Assembly: GCA_016704145.1 (NCBI GenBank)
Contig: JADJAS010000007.1
Span: 1,798,001-1,862,000 of the forward strand
Reading direction: 5' to 3'
Length of the DNA: 64,000 nt
Origin: Rhodocyclaceae bacterium
Lineage (GTDB): Bacteria; Pseudomonadota; Gammaproteobacteria; Burkholderiales; Rhodocyclaceae
Shown here: positions 9,189-18,476 of the stretch, piece after piece
Layout: each line of letters begins with the position of its first letter
Numbering within the stretch: position 1 is the first letter of the stretch
Made by a program: the position numbers and the translations under genes
Notes under the pieces: generated by a model
Database searches by the model: none
Seen by the model: the letters and a program-made list of their open reading frames with translations, nothing else
Told to the model about the DNA's origin: nothing

Positions 9189-10058
9189 ATGAAGAAGTGG
9201 ATTGCCGGCGCGGCATGCGCCTTGGTGTCGTGGCACGCGCTGGCGCTGCAGCCATATGCGGGCGGTACAAGATTGGGCGCCGGCGACCTGGCCACGGTGG
9301 TCGCCGCGGTCGAACAAAAGCTCGCGGCCGCCGGCTTCACGACGCTCGGCGTGCACATGGCCAAGGGACTGCCGAAGCAGGCGACGGTTGTGGTCAGCGA
9401 CGCCGGCCTGAGCGATGCGATCAAGGCCATCGGCGCCGCCGCCGTCGTTGGCCTGCCGATCCGCGTCGGCGTCAAGGCGGATGGCACCGTTTCGTATGCC
9501 AATCTCGAGTACTGGGAACGCGCCTACCTGCGCAAGGACTACGGCAAGGCCGAGCCGGCGGTCAAGGCGGCGGCGGCCAAGCTGGAGCAGGCACTGGGTA
9601 GTGGCGCGGCCTTCGGCGGCGACGTCAAGACCGAGGATCTCGCCAACTATCGCTACATGTTCGGCATGGAGCGCTTCGACAGCGGCAATTCGCTGTTGAA
9701 GGAATACGCCAATTTCGACGATGCGGTGAAGACCGTGCGCGACAACCTCGCCAAGGGCGTCAAGGCGACCAGCAAGGTCTACGAAGTTGTGGCGCCGGAC
9801 AAGAAGATCGCCGTGTTCGGCGTGGCGATGAACGATCCCGAGTACGGCGAGGGCTGGTGGGTGAACAAGATCGGCGCCGACCACGTCGCTGCGCTGCCGT
9901 GGGAGGTCTTCGTGGTCAACGGCAAGGTCTATGCCCTCTACGGCCGCTTCCGTACCGCGCTGGCCTGGCCGTCGCTGGGCATGGGCCAGTTCATGGGTAT
10001 CTCGATCCATCCCGACCGCACGCGCGACATGCTCGAAGCGGTGGCCGGCGTCCAGTAA
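9189..10058 (+). CDS. Unknown exported protein
   Basis: A 289-residue protein with a clear Sec signal peptide (MKKWIAGAACALVSWHALA). I do not recognise the family with confidence. Residues 25-115 faintly recall DUF302-type domains (an alpha-beta unit with AAGFTTLGVH, then VVGLPIRVGVKADG). The C-terminal half has Trp and Gly-rich stretches (EYGEGWWVNKIGAD, AWPSLGMGQFMGIS). It starts 12 bases after the FadL-type gene and is probably co-transcribed, suggesting a periplasmic partner of the same process. Confidence 0.75.
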   Translation: MKKWIAGAACALVSWHALALQPYAGGTRLGAGDLATVVAAVEQKLAAAGFTTLGVHMAKGLPKQATVVVSDAGLSDAIKAIGAAAVVGLPIRVGVKADGTVSYANLEYWERAYLRKDYGKAEPAVKAAAAKLEQALGSGAAFGGDVKTEDLANYRYMFGMERFDSGNSLLKEYANFDDAVKTVRDNLAKGVKATSKVYEVVAPDKKIAVFGVAMNDPEYGEGWWVNKIGADHVAALPWEVFVVNGKVYALYGRFRTALAWPSLGMGQFMGISIHPDRTRDMLEAVAGVQ

Positions 10059-10082
10059 AGCTACGGCTGGCGCAGCGCGGCA

Positions 10083-12911
10083 TCAGCCGAGCCGTGCCAG
10101 TTGAGCCGCGAGTTTCGCGCGCAGATCAACGAAACTCGCCAGCCGCTCTTTCTCCTGGTTGACCACTGCCGGCGGCGCGCGTTCGACGAAGCTCGGCGTT
10201 GCCAGCTTCTTTTCGGCCTTGGCGATCTCGCCTTCGATACGAGAGAATTCCTTGCCGAGTCGCTCCTTCTCGGCCGCGACGTCGATCTCGATCTTCAGCA
10301 TCAGCCGGAAGTCGCCGATAATCTGCACCGGCGCCTCCGATTCCGGCAGCTGATCGCCGGCGGCCGTGACTTCCGAGAGCTTGGCCAGCGCCGCGAGGTA
10401 GGGGGCATAGGCCTCGACCGTCGCCTGGTCGCCGGCGGCCACCAGCGGCACCTTCAGCGCCGGCGAGATGTTCATTTCGCCGCGCAGGCTGCGGCAGGCG
10501 TTGATCATGTCCTTGAGCAGCGTGACCCACTGCTCGGCCGTCTCGTCGCAGCGCGACAGGTCGGCGACCGGGTAGGCTTGCAGCATCAATGTGGTTGGCG
10601 TGTCGCCATGACTGACTTTGCCCGCGATGGGCGCGACCGTTTGCCAGAGCTCCTCGGTGATGAAGGGAATCAGCGGGTGGGCGAGGCGCAGCACTGTCTC
10701 CAGCACGCGCACCAGCGTGCGACGCGTGGCACGCTGCTGTGCGTCGGTGCCCGTCTGGACCCGCACCTTGGCGAGCTCGACGTACCAGTCGCAATACTGG
10801 TCCCAGACGAATTCGTAGAGGGCCTTGGCCAGCAGGTCGAAGCGGTAGTCGGCGAAGTGCCTGGCGACTTCGGCTTCGAGCTTCTGCAGCAGGCTGACGA
10901 TCCAGCGGTCGGCCGGCGAAAAGTCGAGATATTCGGCATTGCAAGCGTCCGAACCGCGTTCGGCCAGGCCGCAATCCTTGCCCTCGCAGTTCATCAGCAC
11001 GAAGCGCGTGGCGTTCCACAGTTTGTTGCAGAAATTGCGGTAGCCCTCGCAACGCTGCATGTCGAACTTGATGTCGCGGCCAGGCGAGGCGAGCGAAGCG
11101 AAAGTGAAGCGCAGCGCATCGGTGCCGAAGCCGGGGATGCCGTTCGGATATTCCTTGCGGGTGCGCTTCTCGATCTGCTCTGCCTGCTTGGGGTTCATCA
11201 GGCCCGTCGTGCGCTTCTTCACCAGATCATCGAGGGTGATGCCGTCGATGAGGTCGATCGGATCGAGCACGTTGCCCTTCGACTTGCTCATCTTCTGGCC
11301 TTCCGCGTCGCGGATCAGGCCATGCACGTACACGTCACGGAAGGGAATCCTGCCGGTGATGTGCCGGGTCATCATCACCATGCGCGCCACCCAGAAGAAG
11401 ATGATGTCGAAACCGGTGACCAGCACGGTCGAAGGCAGGTAAAGATCGAGTGCCGGGTTCGATTTTTCCGGCCATTGCGGCGTCCAGTCGAGCGTCGAGA
11501 ACGGCCACAGCGCGGATGAATACCAGGTATCGAGCACGTCCGGGTCGCGTTCGAGTCCGCCCGTGTAGCCATCCGCCTTGGCCAGCGCATGGGCTTCGGT
11601 TTCGTCGTGGGCGACGTAGCAACGACCATCGTCCGCGTACCAGGCGGGAATCTGGTGGCCCCACCACAATTGGCGTGAGATGCACCAATCCTGAATGTTG
11701 TTGAGCCACTGGTTGTAGGTGTTCACCCAGTTCTCGGGCACGAAGCGGATCTCGCCCGAGGCGACGCATTCGAGCGCCTTGCCGGCGATGCTCTTGCCGT
11801 CCGCGCCGGGTTTGCTCATGGCAACGAACCACTGGTCGGTGAGCATCGGCTCGATGACCGCGTTGGTGCGGTCGCCGCGCGGCACCATCAGCTTGTGCGG
11901 CTTGACGCTGACCAGCAAGCCTTGCGCCTGCAAATCGGCGACGATTTGCTTCCTGGCTTCGTAGCGGTCCATGCCCCGATACTTCTTGGCACCGTGTTCG
12001 TTGATGCGCGCGTCGAGGGTGAAGATGTTGATCGGCTGCAAGCCGTGGCGATGGCCGATCTGCCAGTCGTTGAAGTCGTGCGCCGGCGTGATCTTGACGC
12101 AGCCGGTACCGAATTCCTTGTCGACGTAGGCGTCGGCGATGACCGGGATCGTGCGGCCGGTCAGTGGCAGGATGATCTGCTTGCCGACCAAGTGCTTGTA
12201 GCGCTCGTCATCGGGATTGACGGCCACGGCGACGTCGCCGAGCATGGTTTCCGGACGCGTGGTGGCGACGGTCAGCGATCCCGTGCCTTCGGCGAACGGG
12301 TACTGGATCTCCCACATGAAGCCGTCTTCTTCCTCGCTGACGACCTCGAGGTCGGACACCGCGGTCAGCAGCTTCGGGTCCCAGTTCACCAGCCGCTTGC
12401 CGCGATAGATCAGCCCTTCCTTGTTCAGCCGGACGAAGGTCTCGGTGACGATCTTCGAGAGGCCTGCATCCATGGTGAAGCGTTCGCGGCTCCAGTCCGG
12501 CGAGGTGCCAAGGCGACGCATCTGGCGCGTGATGGTGCCGCCAGAGTACTCCTTCCACTCCCAAACCTTCTCCAGGAACTTCTCGCGACCGAGATTGTGG
12601 CGGGAGACACCCTGCGCGTCCAACTGGCGTTCGACGACGATCTGCGTGGCGATGCCCGCGTGGTCGGTGCCGGGCTGCCAGAGCGTGTTGGCGCCGCGCA
12701 TGCGATGGTAGCGCGTCAGCGCGTCCATCAGTGTCTGGTTGAAGCCGTGGCCCATGTGCAGCGTGCCCGTGACGTTGGGCGGCGGCAGCAGGATGCAGAA
12801 GTTGTCTTTCTTGGTGGTGTCGAGGCCGGCGGCGAAATAGCCGTTCGATTCCCAGACGGGATACCAGCGCCGTTCGATGTCGGCAGGTTCGAAGCTCTTG
12901 GCGAGTTCCAT
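10083..12911 (-). CDS. valS: Valyl-tRNA synthetase ValS
   Basis: A 942-residue class I aminoacyl-tRNA synthetase. The HIGH-type motif is seen as PPPNVTGTLHMGHGFNQT near residue 45 and the KMSKS motif as GQKMSKSKGNVLDP near residue 545. The C-terminal coiled-coil arm (EIDVAAEKERLGKEFSRIEGEI onward) is typical of ValS. It charges tRNA-Val in the cytoplasm. It is the last gene of the pepA-holC-hypothetical-valS unit. An exact reference copy of the dispersed repeat (10597-10620) lies in a loop read as GKVSHGDTP. Confidence 0.97.
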   Translation of the reverse strand: MELAKSFEPADIERRWYPVWESNGYFAAGLDTTKKDNFCILLPPPNVTGTLHMGHGFNQTLMDALTRYHRMRGANTLWQPGTDHAGIATQIVVERQLDAQGVSRHNLGREKFLEKVWEWKEYSGGTITRQMRRLGTSPDWSRERFTMDAGLSKIVTETFVRLNKEGLIYRGKRLVNWDPKLLTAVSDLEVVSEEEDGFMWEIQYPFAEGTGSLTVATTRPETMLGDVAVAVNPDDERYKHLVGKQIILPLTGRTIPVIADAYVDKEFGTGCVKITPAHDFNDWQIGHRHGLQPINIFTLDARINEHGAKKYRGMDRYEARKQIVADLQAQGLLVSVKPHKLMVPRGDRTNAVIEPMLTDQWFVAMSKPGADGKSIAGKALECVASGEIRFVPENWVNTYNQWLNNIQDWCISRQLWWGHQIPAWYADDGRCYVAHDETEAHALAKADGYTGGLERDPDVLDTWYSSALWPFSTLDWTPQWPEKSNPALDLYLPSTVLVTGFDIIFFWVARMVMMTRHITGRIPFRDVYVHGLIRDAEGQKMSKSKGNVLDPIDLIDGITLDDLVKKRTTGLMNPKQAEQIEKRTRKEYPNGIPGFGTDALRFTFASLASPGRDIKFDMQRCEGYRNFCNKLWNATRFVLMNCEGKDCGLAERGSDACNAEYLDFSPADRWIVSLLQKLEAEVARHFADYRFDLLAKALYEFVWDQYCDWYVELAKVRVQTGTDAQQRATRRTLVRVLETVLRLAHPLIPFITEELWQTVAPIAGKVSHGDTPTTLMLQAYPVADLSRCDETAEQWVTLLKDMINACRSLRGEMNISPALKVPLVAAGDQATVEAYAPYLAALAKLSEVTAAGDQLPESEAPVQIIGDFRLMLKIEIDVAAEKERLGKEFSRIEGEIAKAEKKLATPSFVERAPPAVVNQEKERLASFVDLRAKLAAQLARLG
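10597..10620 (-). repeat. Dispersed 24-bp repeat, copy 3 (reference copy)
   Basis: This copy is used as reference. On the minus strand it reads CAAAGTCAG, then one variable base, then CATGGCGACACGCC. It is inside valS, in the anticodon-binding region, and is translated GKVSHGDTP. Confidence 0.8.
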
Positions 12912-12966
12912 GGCGATGCCCGAGATGCGGGTGAGAAAACCGCAAATTATACGGTTCGCGGCACCC

Positions 12967-13365
12967 TCAACCGGCGTCCCGTGGTGGCTGACTTTGGTCT
13001 TCGATGACCATCTGCAGCTTGGGCAATAACGCCGCTCGCGCTTCCGCGGTCACCTGTTCGATCAATTGGTCCGTGACGCCATCGAGCACGCGCAAGACGA
13101 TCTGCGGGAGTTCATCGTCGAGCCAGGCTGAAAGTTCCTCGGCCAACGCTTGCCGCTGGCGCGGCAGCCGGTCGAACAGCAGTTCCCGCGCCAAGGCTTC
13201 GACGCAATCCGGAGGGAGAATCGCGGCCAAAGGCGGCTCGGGTGGTGCGGGACTTGCGGTGACGACGTCGGTCAGCACGGGCAATTCGTCGTGGCCATCG
13301 ACGATGTGGCCGTGACGACGCATCAGAAGGTTGGCCTGCTCGATTATCCGGCCACGTTCATCCAT
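12967..13365 (-). CDS. Conserved hypothetical protein between holC and valS
   Basis: A 132-residue soluble protein starting MDERGRIIEQANLLMRRHG, with a Pro-rich linker (ASPAPPEPPLAAILPP, residues 38-53) and a helical C-terminal half. I recall small proteins of this kind between holC and valS in other betaproteobacteria but know no function. The start overlaps the holC stop by eight bases. The last codons are formed by a copy of the dispersed repeat (12973-12996), so the C-terminal QSQPPRDAG may be repeat-derived. Confidence 0.75.
   Translation of the reverse strand: MDERGRIIEQANLLMRRHGHIVDGHDELPVLTDVVTASPAPPEPPLAAILPPDCVEALARELLFDRLPRQRQALAEELSAWLDDELPQIVLRVLDGVTDQLIEQVTAEARAALLPKLQMVIEDQSQPPRDAG
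12973..12996 (-). repeat. Dispersed 24-bp repeat, copy 4
   Basis: It matches 18 of 24 positions of the reference copy with an exact AAAGTCAG core. It is read in a different frame from most copies (QSQPP), at the end of the hypothetical gene before valS. Confidence 0.65.
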
Positions 13366-13792
13366 GGCTCAGACCGCGGGAAATGTCGCGAGCTTCCAGG
13401 GCATAGCCTCGTTCCCGGTAGAACTTGAAACGTTCGCGCGCCGGCAAACGGTCGGCGTCCGCTGTGCTGACGATTTCAACCAGCGTCTCGAAGCGGGAGA
13501 ACCCGGGCGGCAATTCGTCGGCAAGATTGAGCAGGCAGGCATCGTGAGGCAATCGATCCAGATTGTCCGCCAGCAGTATCGCGGTCTCGTCGGCCACCGC
13601 CGAATCCGCCCGGCAATGCGGCACGAATCCGGTGGCCGGTTGGGACCAGAGCAGGCGATCCAGATCTTCAGCTGCCTTCCGGGTGGGAATGTAGACCATC
13701 ACCCGCCGTCGCTGGGTCCAAGCCAGCCTGAGCCAACCGGCCGCCGCGGTCAGGCGGTCGGGAGCGCCATGAAGGAACTCGATGCGGGTCAC
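13358..13792 (-). CDS. holC: DNA polymerase III chi subunit HolC
   Basis: A 144-residue protein matching HolC: FLHGAPDR near the N-terminus, RRRVMVYIPTRKAAEDLDRLLW, the LPHDACLLNLADELP stretch and the C-terminal RFKFYRERGYALEARDI. Chi belongs to the clamp loader complex and binds SSB. The start is the GTG at 13790-13792, which overlaps the pepA stop (GTGA). The pepA-holC-valS order is common in proteobacteria. Confidence 0.93.
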   Translation of the reverse strand: MTRIEFLHGAPDRLTAAAGWLRLAWTQRRRVMVYIPTRKAAEDLDRLLWSQPATGFVPHCRADSAVADETAILLADNLDRLPHDACLLNLADELPPGFSRFETLVEIVSTADADRLPARERFKFYRERGYALEARDISRGLSHG

Positions 13793-15291
13793 TGCTTGGC
13801 GGCCGCGGCGGCACGCGCCAGCAGGAAGTGCGTGAGCAGCGGCACCGGTCGGCCGGTCGAACCTTTCTCCTTGCCTGAGCGGTATGCGGTCCCGGCAATG
13901 TCAAGATGCGCCCAGTCGTACTTCTTGGCGAAGCGTGAAAGGAAGCTGGCCGCGGTGATGGTGCCCGCCGCGCGGCCGCCGATGTTAGCCATGTCGGCAA
14001 AGTTGCTCTGCAACTGTTCCTGGTAGTCTTCCCAGAGGGGCATCTGCCAGGCCCGGTCGTGCGCTTCCTGACCGGCTTCAAGCAATTCGCGCGCCAGGGC
14101 ATCGTTGTTGGCGAGCAGGCCCGTGGCGACGTGGCCGAGGGCGATGACGCAGGCGCCGGTCAGGGTCGCGATATCGACCACGCAATCGGGATCGAAGCGC
14201 TCCACGTAGGTCAGCGCGTCGCAAAGGATCAGGCGGCCTTCGGCATCGGTGTTGAGAATTTCGACGGTCTGGCCGGACATGGAAGTAATCACATCTCCCG
14301 GCTTGGTCGCGCCGCCGCCGGGCATGTTCTCCGTGGTCGGGATGGCGGCGACGACATTGAGCGGCAGTTTCATCTGCGCGACCGCCTTCATCGTGCCCAG
14401 AACACTCGCGGCGCCGGACATGTCGAACTTCATCTCGTCCATTTCCGGACCCGGCTTCAAGGAAATACCGCCCGTGTCGAAAGTGATGCCCTTGCCGACC
14501 AGCACGATCGGTTTCGCGCCATCCTTGCCGCCCGCATGCTTTAGCACGATGAACTTCGGCGGCTCGTGCGAGCCTCGCGCCACCGAGAGCAGGGTGTGCA
14601 TGCCGAGCTTTTCCATGTCCTCCCGTTCGAGAACCTCGACCGCCATGCCATGCTCGCTGGCGATGTCGCGGGCCTGGTCGGCGAGATAACCGGGCGTGCA
14701 GATATTGCCCGGCAGGTTGGCCAGATCCTTCATCAGCGTGGCGCCGGCGGCAATCGCCTGACCTTGGGCCAATGCGTCCTCGGCCATGGCCAGTTCGTTG
14801 CGGCGTTCGACGCAGAATGTCAGTTTGCGCAGCGGGCGGCGGACATCGTCCTTCTTCGACTTGAGTTTGTCGAAGCGATAGAGCGCCTCCAACGCGACCA
14901 TGGCCGCTTGGCGCACCCGCCAGGTCACGTCGCGCTTCTTGACCAGGAGTTCGGTGAGATAAAGGGTGCCATCAAATCCGCCGGTTTCATTGAGTGTTCT
15001 GACCGCAGTGGCGACCGCCGTGCGGAATTCTTTCTCGCGGAACTCCTTTTCCTTGCCGAGGCCCACCAGCAGGACACGGTCGGCCAGGGTACCGGGGACG
15101 TTGTGCAGCAACAGCGTCGCGCCGAGCTTGCCTTCCATATCGCCCCGACGCACCAGGTCGCTGAGGTAGCCGCGTCCGGCATTGTCGATGACTTCCGCCG
15201 GCACGGACAGTTTGCGTGGCTCGAAAACGCCGACGACGACGCAGGCGCTGCGCTGTTTTTCGGGGCTGCCGCTTCTTATGCTAAATTCCAC
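13789..15291 (-). CDS. pepA: Leucyl aminopeptidase PepA
   Basis: A 500-residue M17 metallopeptidase. I chose the GTG at 15291 because CAGGAG lies six bases upstream and the length then matches E. coli PepA (503); a longer frame to 15384 would run through the promoter. The catalytic signature NTDAEGRL is in the C-terminal domain, and metal-binding residues are in VGKGITFDTGGISLKP. It removes N-terminal residues in the cytoplasm, and some family members also bind DNA. It is the first gene of the pepA-holC-hypothetical-valS unit. Confidence 0.95.
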   Translation of the reverse strand: MEFSIRSGSPEKQRSACVVVGVFEPRKLSVPAEVIDNAGRGYLSDLVRRGDMEGKLGATLLLHNVPGTLADRVLLVGLGKEKEFREKEFRTAVATAVRTLNETGGFDGTLYLTELLVKKRDVTWRVRQAAMVALEALYRFDKLKSKKDDVRRPLRKLTFCVERRNELAMAEDALAQGQAIAAGATLMKDLANLPGNICTPGYLADQARDIASEHGMAVEVLEREDMEKLGMHTLLSVARGSHEPPKFIVLKHAGGKDGAKPIVLVGKGITFDTGGISLKPGPEMDEMKFDMSGAASVLGTMKAVAQMKLPLNVVAAIPTTENMPGGGATKPGDVITSMSGQTVEILNTDAEGRLILCDALTYVERFDPDCVVDIATLTGACVIALGHVATGLLANNDALARELLEAGQEAHDRAWQMPLWEDYQEQLQSNFADMANIGGRAAGTITAASFLSRFAKKYDWAHLDIAGTAYRSGKEKGSTGRPVPLLTHFLLARAAAAAKQ

Positions 15292-15354
15292 GTGTCGCTC
15301 CTGTATGCGGGGGAGGGAAGTCTTGATGTTTTTATTCAATTTGAAGACTTTGCG

Positions 15355-15384
15355 ATTATCGCCAATAGTTTTGGCAAAAGTCAA
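15355..15384 (-). promoter_or_regulatory. Sigma-70 type promoter of pepA
   Basis: On the minus strand TTGACT (15384-15379), an 18-base spacer and GATAAT (15360-15355) form a good sigma-70 promoter. Transcription would start near 15348, giving a leader of about 57 bases before the pepA GTG. Confidence 0.7.
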
Positions 15385-15416
15385 AGCCCCCGGCTCAATC
15401 CCGGGATAGCGCCGAA

Positions 15417-16493
15417 ATGCTCTTCCAGCGCGCAGCCAAGCGCGAATTTGCCCAGACCGCCACGACTGTCTTTGTCGCGCTGTTTGCCATCCTCCTGACC
15501 ACGCAGCTGATCAGATTGCTCGGTCAGGCGGCTGGCGGCAAGATTGCCTCGGAGGGTGTCGTCGCGCTCCTTGGGTTCGGCGCGATCAACTATCTGCCGA
15601 CCCTGCTGTCGCTGACCTTGTTCATCTCGATACTGATGACCTTGTCGCGTTCCTATCGGGATTCCGAGATGGCGATCTGGTTTTCCGCGGGTATCCCGCT
15701 CACGGCATGGGTCAGGCCGGTGCTGGGTTTTGCGCTACCGCTGGTCGTCCTCGTCGGGGTGCTGTCCATCTTCCTGTCACCGTGGGCGCTGACCAAGAGC
15801 GCGGAGTACCGCCAACGCATGGATGAACGCGACGACGTGTCACGGATCACACCCGGCGCCTTCCAGGAATCCAGTCAGGCTGAGCGTGTGTTTTTCGTCG
15901 AAGCGATCGCCGGCGACCAGGGACGGGTCAGGAATGTATTCGTCAGTTCCATACATCAAGGCCGGCTGGGGGTGGTGGTTGCCGCTGAAGGCCACGCCGA
16001 GATGTCCCCCGAGGGCGATCGGTTTCTGGTGCTGGATCAGGGCAGACGCTATGAGGGGCAGCCCGGCTCGCTGGAGTTTCGTCTCATGGAGTTCGAACGT
16101 TATGGTGTGCGCATCGAGACCAAGGAAGGTCGCGGCGTCGAGCAAACCCGAAAGAACATGCCGGTCTGGGAACTGCTCCGCCAGCCGACCCCCGGGAATC
16201 TCGGCGAGCTTCTTTGGCGTGTCGGCATGCCGGCCCTGGCGCTCAACCTGGCGTTGCTGGCGATTCCTCTGTCGTTTGTCAATCCCAGGGCCGGGCGCAC
16301 CAACAATCTCATATTCGCCCTGCTGACGTTCATGGTCTACAGCAACATGATCGGCATCAGCAAGGCATGGGTTTCGCAAGGCAAGCTGCCGTTCGAGATC
16401 GGGGTGTGGGCGGTGCACGCGGCAATGTTCGTTGGCATGCTGACGCTGTTTTCAAGGCGCATGGTGGTGTCCTGGAGACGCTGGTGGCGCTGA
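15417..16493 (+). CDS. lptF: LPS export permease LptF
   Basis: A 358-residue inner-membrane protein of the YjgP/YjgQ family, with three N-terminal helices, a periplasmic beta-jellyroll region (about residues 125-250) and three C-terminal helices. With LptG and LptB it extracts LPS from the inner membrane and feeds the LptCAD bridge. It diverges from pepA and lies directly before lptG, the usual arrangement. Length matches the family. Confidence 0.93.
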   Translation: MLFQRAAKREFAQTATTVFVALFAILLTTQLIRLLGQAAGGKIASEGVVALLGFGAINYLPTLLSLTLFISILMTLSRSYRDSEMAIWFSAGIPLTAWVRPVLGFALPLVVLVGVLSIFLSPWALTKSAEYRQRMDERDDVSRITPGAFQESSQAERVFFVEAIAGDQGRVRNVFVSSIHQGRLGVVVAAEGHAEMSPEGDRFLVLDQGRRYEGQPGSLEFRLMEFERYGVRIETKEGRGVEQTRKNMPVWELLRQPTPGNLGELLWRVGMPALALNLALLAIPLSFVNPRAGRTNNLIFALLTFMVYSNMIGISKAWVSQGKLPFEIGVWAVHAAMFVGMLTLFSRRMVVSWRRWWR

Positions 16494-16501
16494 CGAGCGG
16501 T

Positions 16502-17575
16502 ATGCGGGTGTTCGAGCGGTATCTCGCCCGCGAAATCTATGCATCGACGCTGCTGGTCCTCAGCGGGTTTCTCGCCTTGTTCGCGTTTTTTGACCTTGTC
16601 AATGAGCTGGGCGACCTTGGCAAGGGCAACTATCAGTTGCATCACGCCATTGGCTTCGTGCTCCTGACGCTGCCCGGATATGTCTATGAATTGCTGCCGA
16701 TCGCCGTGTTGATCGGCACCCTTTATGCGCTGACGTTGCTGGCGCGACACTCCGAAATCACCGTTCTGCGCGCTTCGGGATTGTCCACGGCAACGCTCGT
16801 GGGCGCCCTGCTGAGAATTGGCGCGCTCTTCGTCGTGCTCACGTTCGTGGTCGGCGAGTTCGTCGCACCTCCCGCGGAACGGGCGGCTCAGCAATTGCGC
16901 CTGCAGGCGATGAGCTCGGTGGTCGGTCAGCAGTTCCGTTCCGGGCTGTGGGTCAAGGACGAACACGCCTTTGTCAACGTGCGCGAAGTGCTGCCGGATG
17001 CGTCGCTGCGCGGAGTCCGCATCTACCAATTCACCGCGAACTATCGCCTAGCGTCGATCAGCGAGGCGGAGTCCGCGAATTTCCGTCCACCGAACAAGTG
17101 GCAACTCGCCAACGTTGCCCAAACGTCTTTCGAGGATGAGCGCGTGCGGGTCGACCGCCACGCCGAACTACTCTGGGAGTCGGCCCTGTCGCCAGACATT
17201 CTGACGGTGTTGCTGGTCGACCCCGGACGGATGTCGCTGGTCAACCTGTATCTTTACACCCGCCATTTGGCGGAGAATCGCCAGAAAACCCAGCGTTACG
17301 AAATTGCCATGTGGAAGAAGCTATTCTATCCGGTAGCGGCGTTGGTGATGATGATCCTGGCGTTGCCATTCGGCTACTTGCACGACCGGTCGGGCAATAT
17401 CAGCTTCAAGGTGTTTTCCGGCGTCATGCTGGGCGTGGCGTTCCACATGCTGAACGGGCTGTTCTCGAGCCTGGGCGTCATCTACAGCTGGCCGCCGCTT
17501 TACGCTGCCATTACTCCCAGCATGCTTTTCCTGCTGGCGGCGGCCACGATGATCTTTTGGGTGGAACGACGCTGA
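16502..17575 (+). CDS. lptG: LPS export permease LptG
   Basis: A 357-residue partner of LptF with the same six-helix plus periplasmic-domain layout. It starts RVFERYLAREIYASTLLVLSG and ends in a hydrophobic helix followed by ERR. The ATG at 16502 gives the family length; it begins eight bases after lptF. The stop abuts the stop of the convergent RDD gene with no gap. Confidence 0.93.
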   Translation: MRVFERYLAREIYASTLLVLSGFLALFAFFDLVNELGDLGKGNYQLHHAIGFVLLTLPGYVYELLPIAVLIGTLYALTLLARHSEITVLRASGLSTATLVGALLRIGALFVVLTFVVGEFVAPPAERAAQQLRLQAMSSVVGQQFRSGLWVKDEHAFVNVREVLPDASLRGVRIYQFTANYRLASISEAESANFRPPNKWQLANVAQTSFEDERVRVDRHAELLWESALSPDILTVLLVDPGRMSLVNLYLYTRHLAENRQKTQRYEIAMWKKLFYPVAALVMMILALPFGYLHDRSGNISFKVFSGVMLGVAFHMLNGLFSSLGVIYSWPPLYAAITPSMLFLLAAATMIFWVERR

Positions 17576-17992
17576 CTAGCGCTTGAATGCGATGCGCGTT
17601 CCGGCGAGCCGATCATGCAGAAATTGGCGGTCGCGGTCGAGAAGTGCCCAGAACACGCCTGCGCCATATAGCATCAGACTCGGCCAGGCCAGCAGATAGC
17701 GCAGCGCCAACTGCCGCCAGGTGGGCACTCGTCCCCGCGTGGAGAGCAATTGAATTTTCCATGTCTGCATGGCCAGGGTTTGCCCGCCGTGATGCCAATG
17801 CCAGAGGAAGTAGCCAGCCAATAGTACGAAGATGTGTAGCACCAGCACCGTTCCAGGCAAGAAGACACCCGTGACCGAGCCAAGAGCCACGTGCGGCAGC
17901 AGGAACAATGCGGCGAGCACGCCAACCAGAAGCAGTGCCTCGTAGAGCATGCTGGCGAGACGCCGGCGAATGCCTGGCAGTTCTTCGGCCAT
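17576..17992 (-). CDS. RDD-family membrane protein
   Basis: A 138-residue protein with RRRLASMLYEALLLVGVL at the start and the signature RDD-type Asp and Arg residues, including LDRDRQFLHDRLAGTRI near the C-terminus. About three to four membrane helices are visible. The function of RDD proteins is mostly unknown, though transport roles are proposed. It is the last gene of a minus-strand unit headed by an ECF sigma factor. Confidence 0.88.
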   Translation of the reverse strand: MAEELPGIRRRLASMLYEALLLVGVLAALFLLPHVALGSVTGVFLPGTVLVLHIFVLLAGYFLWHWHHGGQTLAMQTWKIQLLSTRGRVPTWRQLALRYLLAWPSLMLYGAGVFWALLDRDRQFLHDRLAGTRIAFKR

Positions 17993-17999
17993 TGATGCC

Positions 18000-18476
18000 C
18001 TATTGTCCAGCTTTGTCGGTTCCGGAGGCCCGGCTCGTGGCCGATTTGGCGGCGGCGTCGCGCAGGCGTTGCTTTTCGTCGTCGGGTAGCGTTTCGTATT
18101 CCGACCACAGTTGCTTTACGGCCTCGCGCTGCTCGGAGGAGGCTTTCTGAATGTTCCGATACTTCTCGCGGGCCGCTTTCCGCTCCTCGGGCGTCAGCCG
18201 AACCCATGTCTGCATGCGCTGCTGGACGCGCTCCTGTTCCTGCGGGGCCATTCTTGGATAGCGATCGGCAATCTCCAGCCACTTCTTCCTGCGCCATGAT
18301 TCGAGGCTGGCCCATTCCGACGACAGCGGCGCGAGGATTCTTTGCTTGTCGGCGGGGAGGTCACCCCACTTCGCGGGAGCGATGAACGAAGCCGCCGTCG
18401 TGGTCGCTGGCGCCAGCGCCAGCAACACTATTCCGGCAACGAGTCTTCTTCGTGCTGCGAGAGGCGGTCGAGCCAT
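18000..18476 (-). CDS. DUF3106-type exported protein
   Basis: A 158-residue protein with an N-terminal signal or anchor (VAGIVLLALAPATTTA) followed by a charged helical region rich in Trp, Arg and Glu (SEWASLESWRRKKWLEIADRYPRM, LTPEERKAAREKYRN). This is the DUF3106 pattern, which resembles the periplasmic stress sensors of the CpxP/RsgI-like helical type only in composition. The start overlaps the upstream DUF3619 gene by 49 bases. It probably senses or buffers something in the periplasm together with the ECF sigma factor, which is inference from position. Confidence 0.8.
   Translation of the reverse strand: MARPPLAARRRLVAGIVLLALAPATTTAASFIAPAKWGDLPADKQRILAPLSSEWASLESWRRKKWLEIADRYPRMAPQEQERVQQRMQTWVRLTPEERKAAREKYRNIQKASSEQREAVKQLWSEYETLPDDEKQRLRDAAAKSATSRASGTDKAGQ

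Noticed and set aside
15457..15474. Partial match to the 24-bp repeat at the lptF start
   Set aside because: Only the 17-base inner part is similar and the core has changed (CTGTCTTTG); may be chance.
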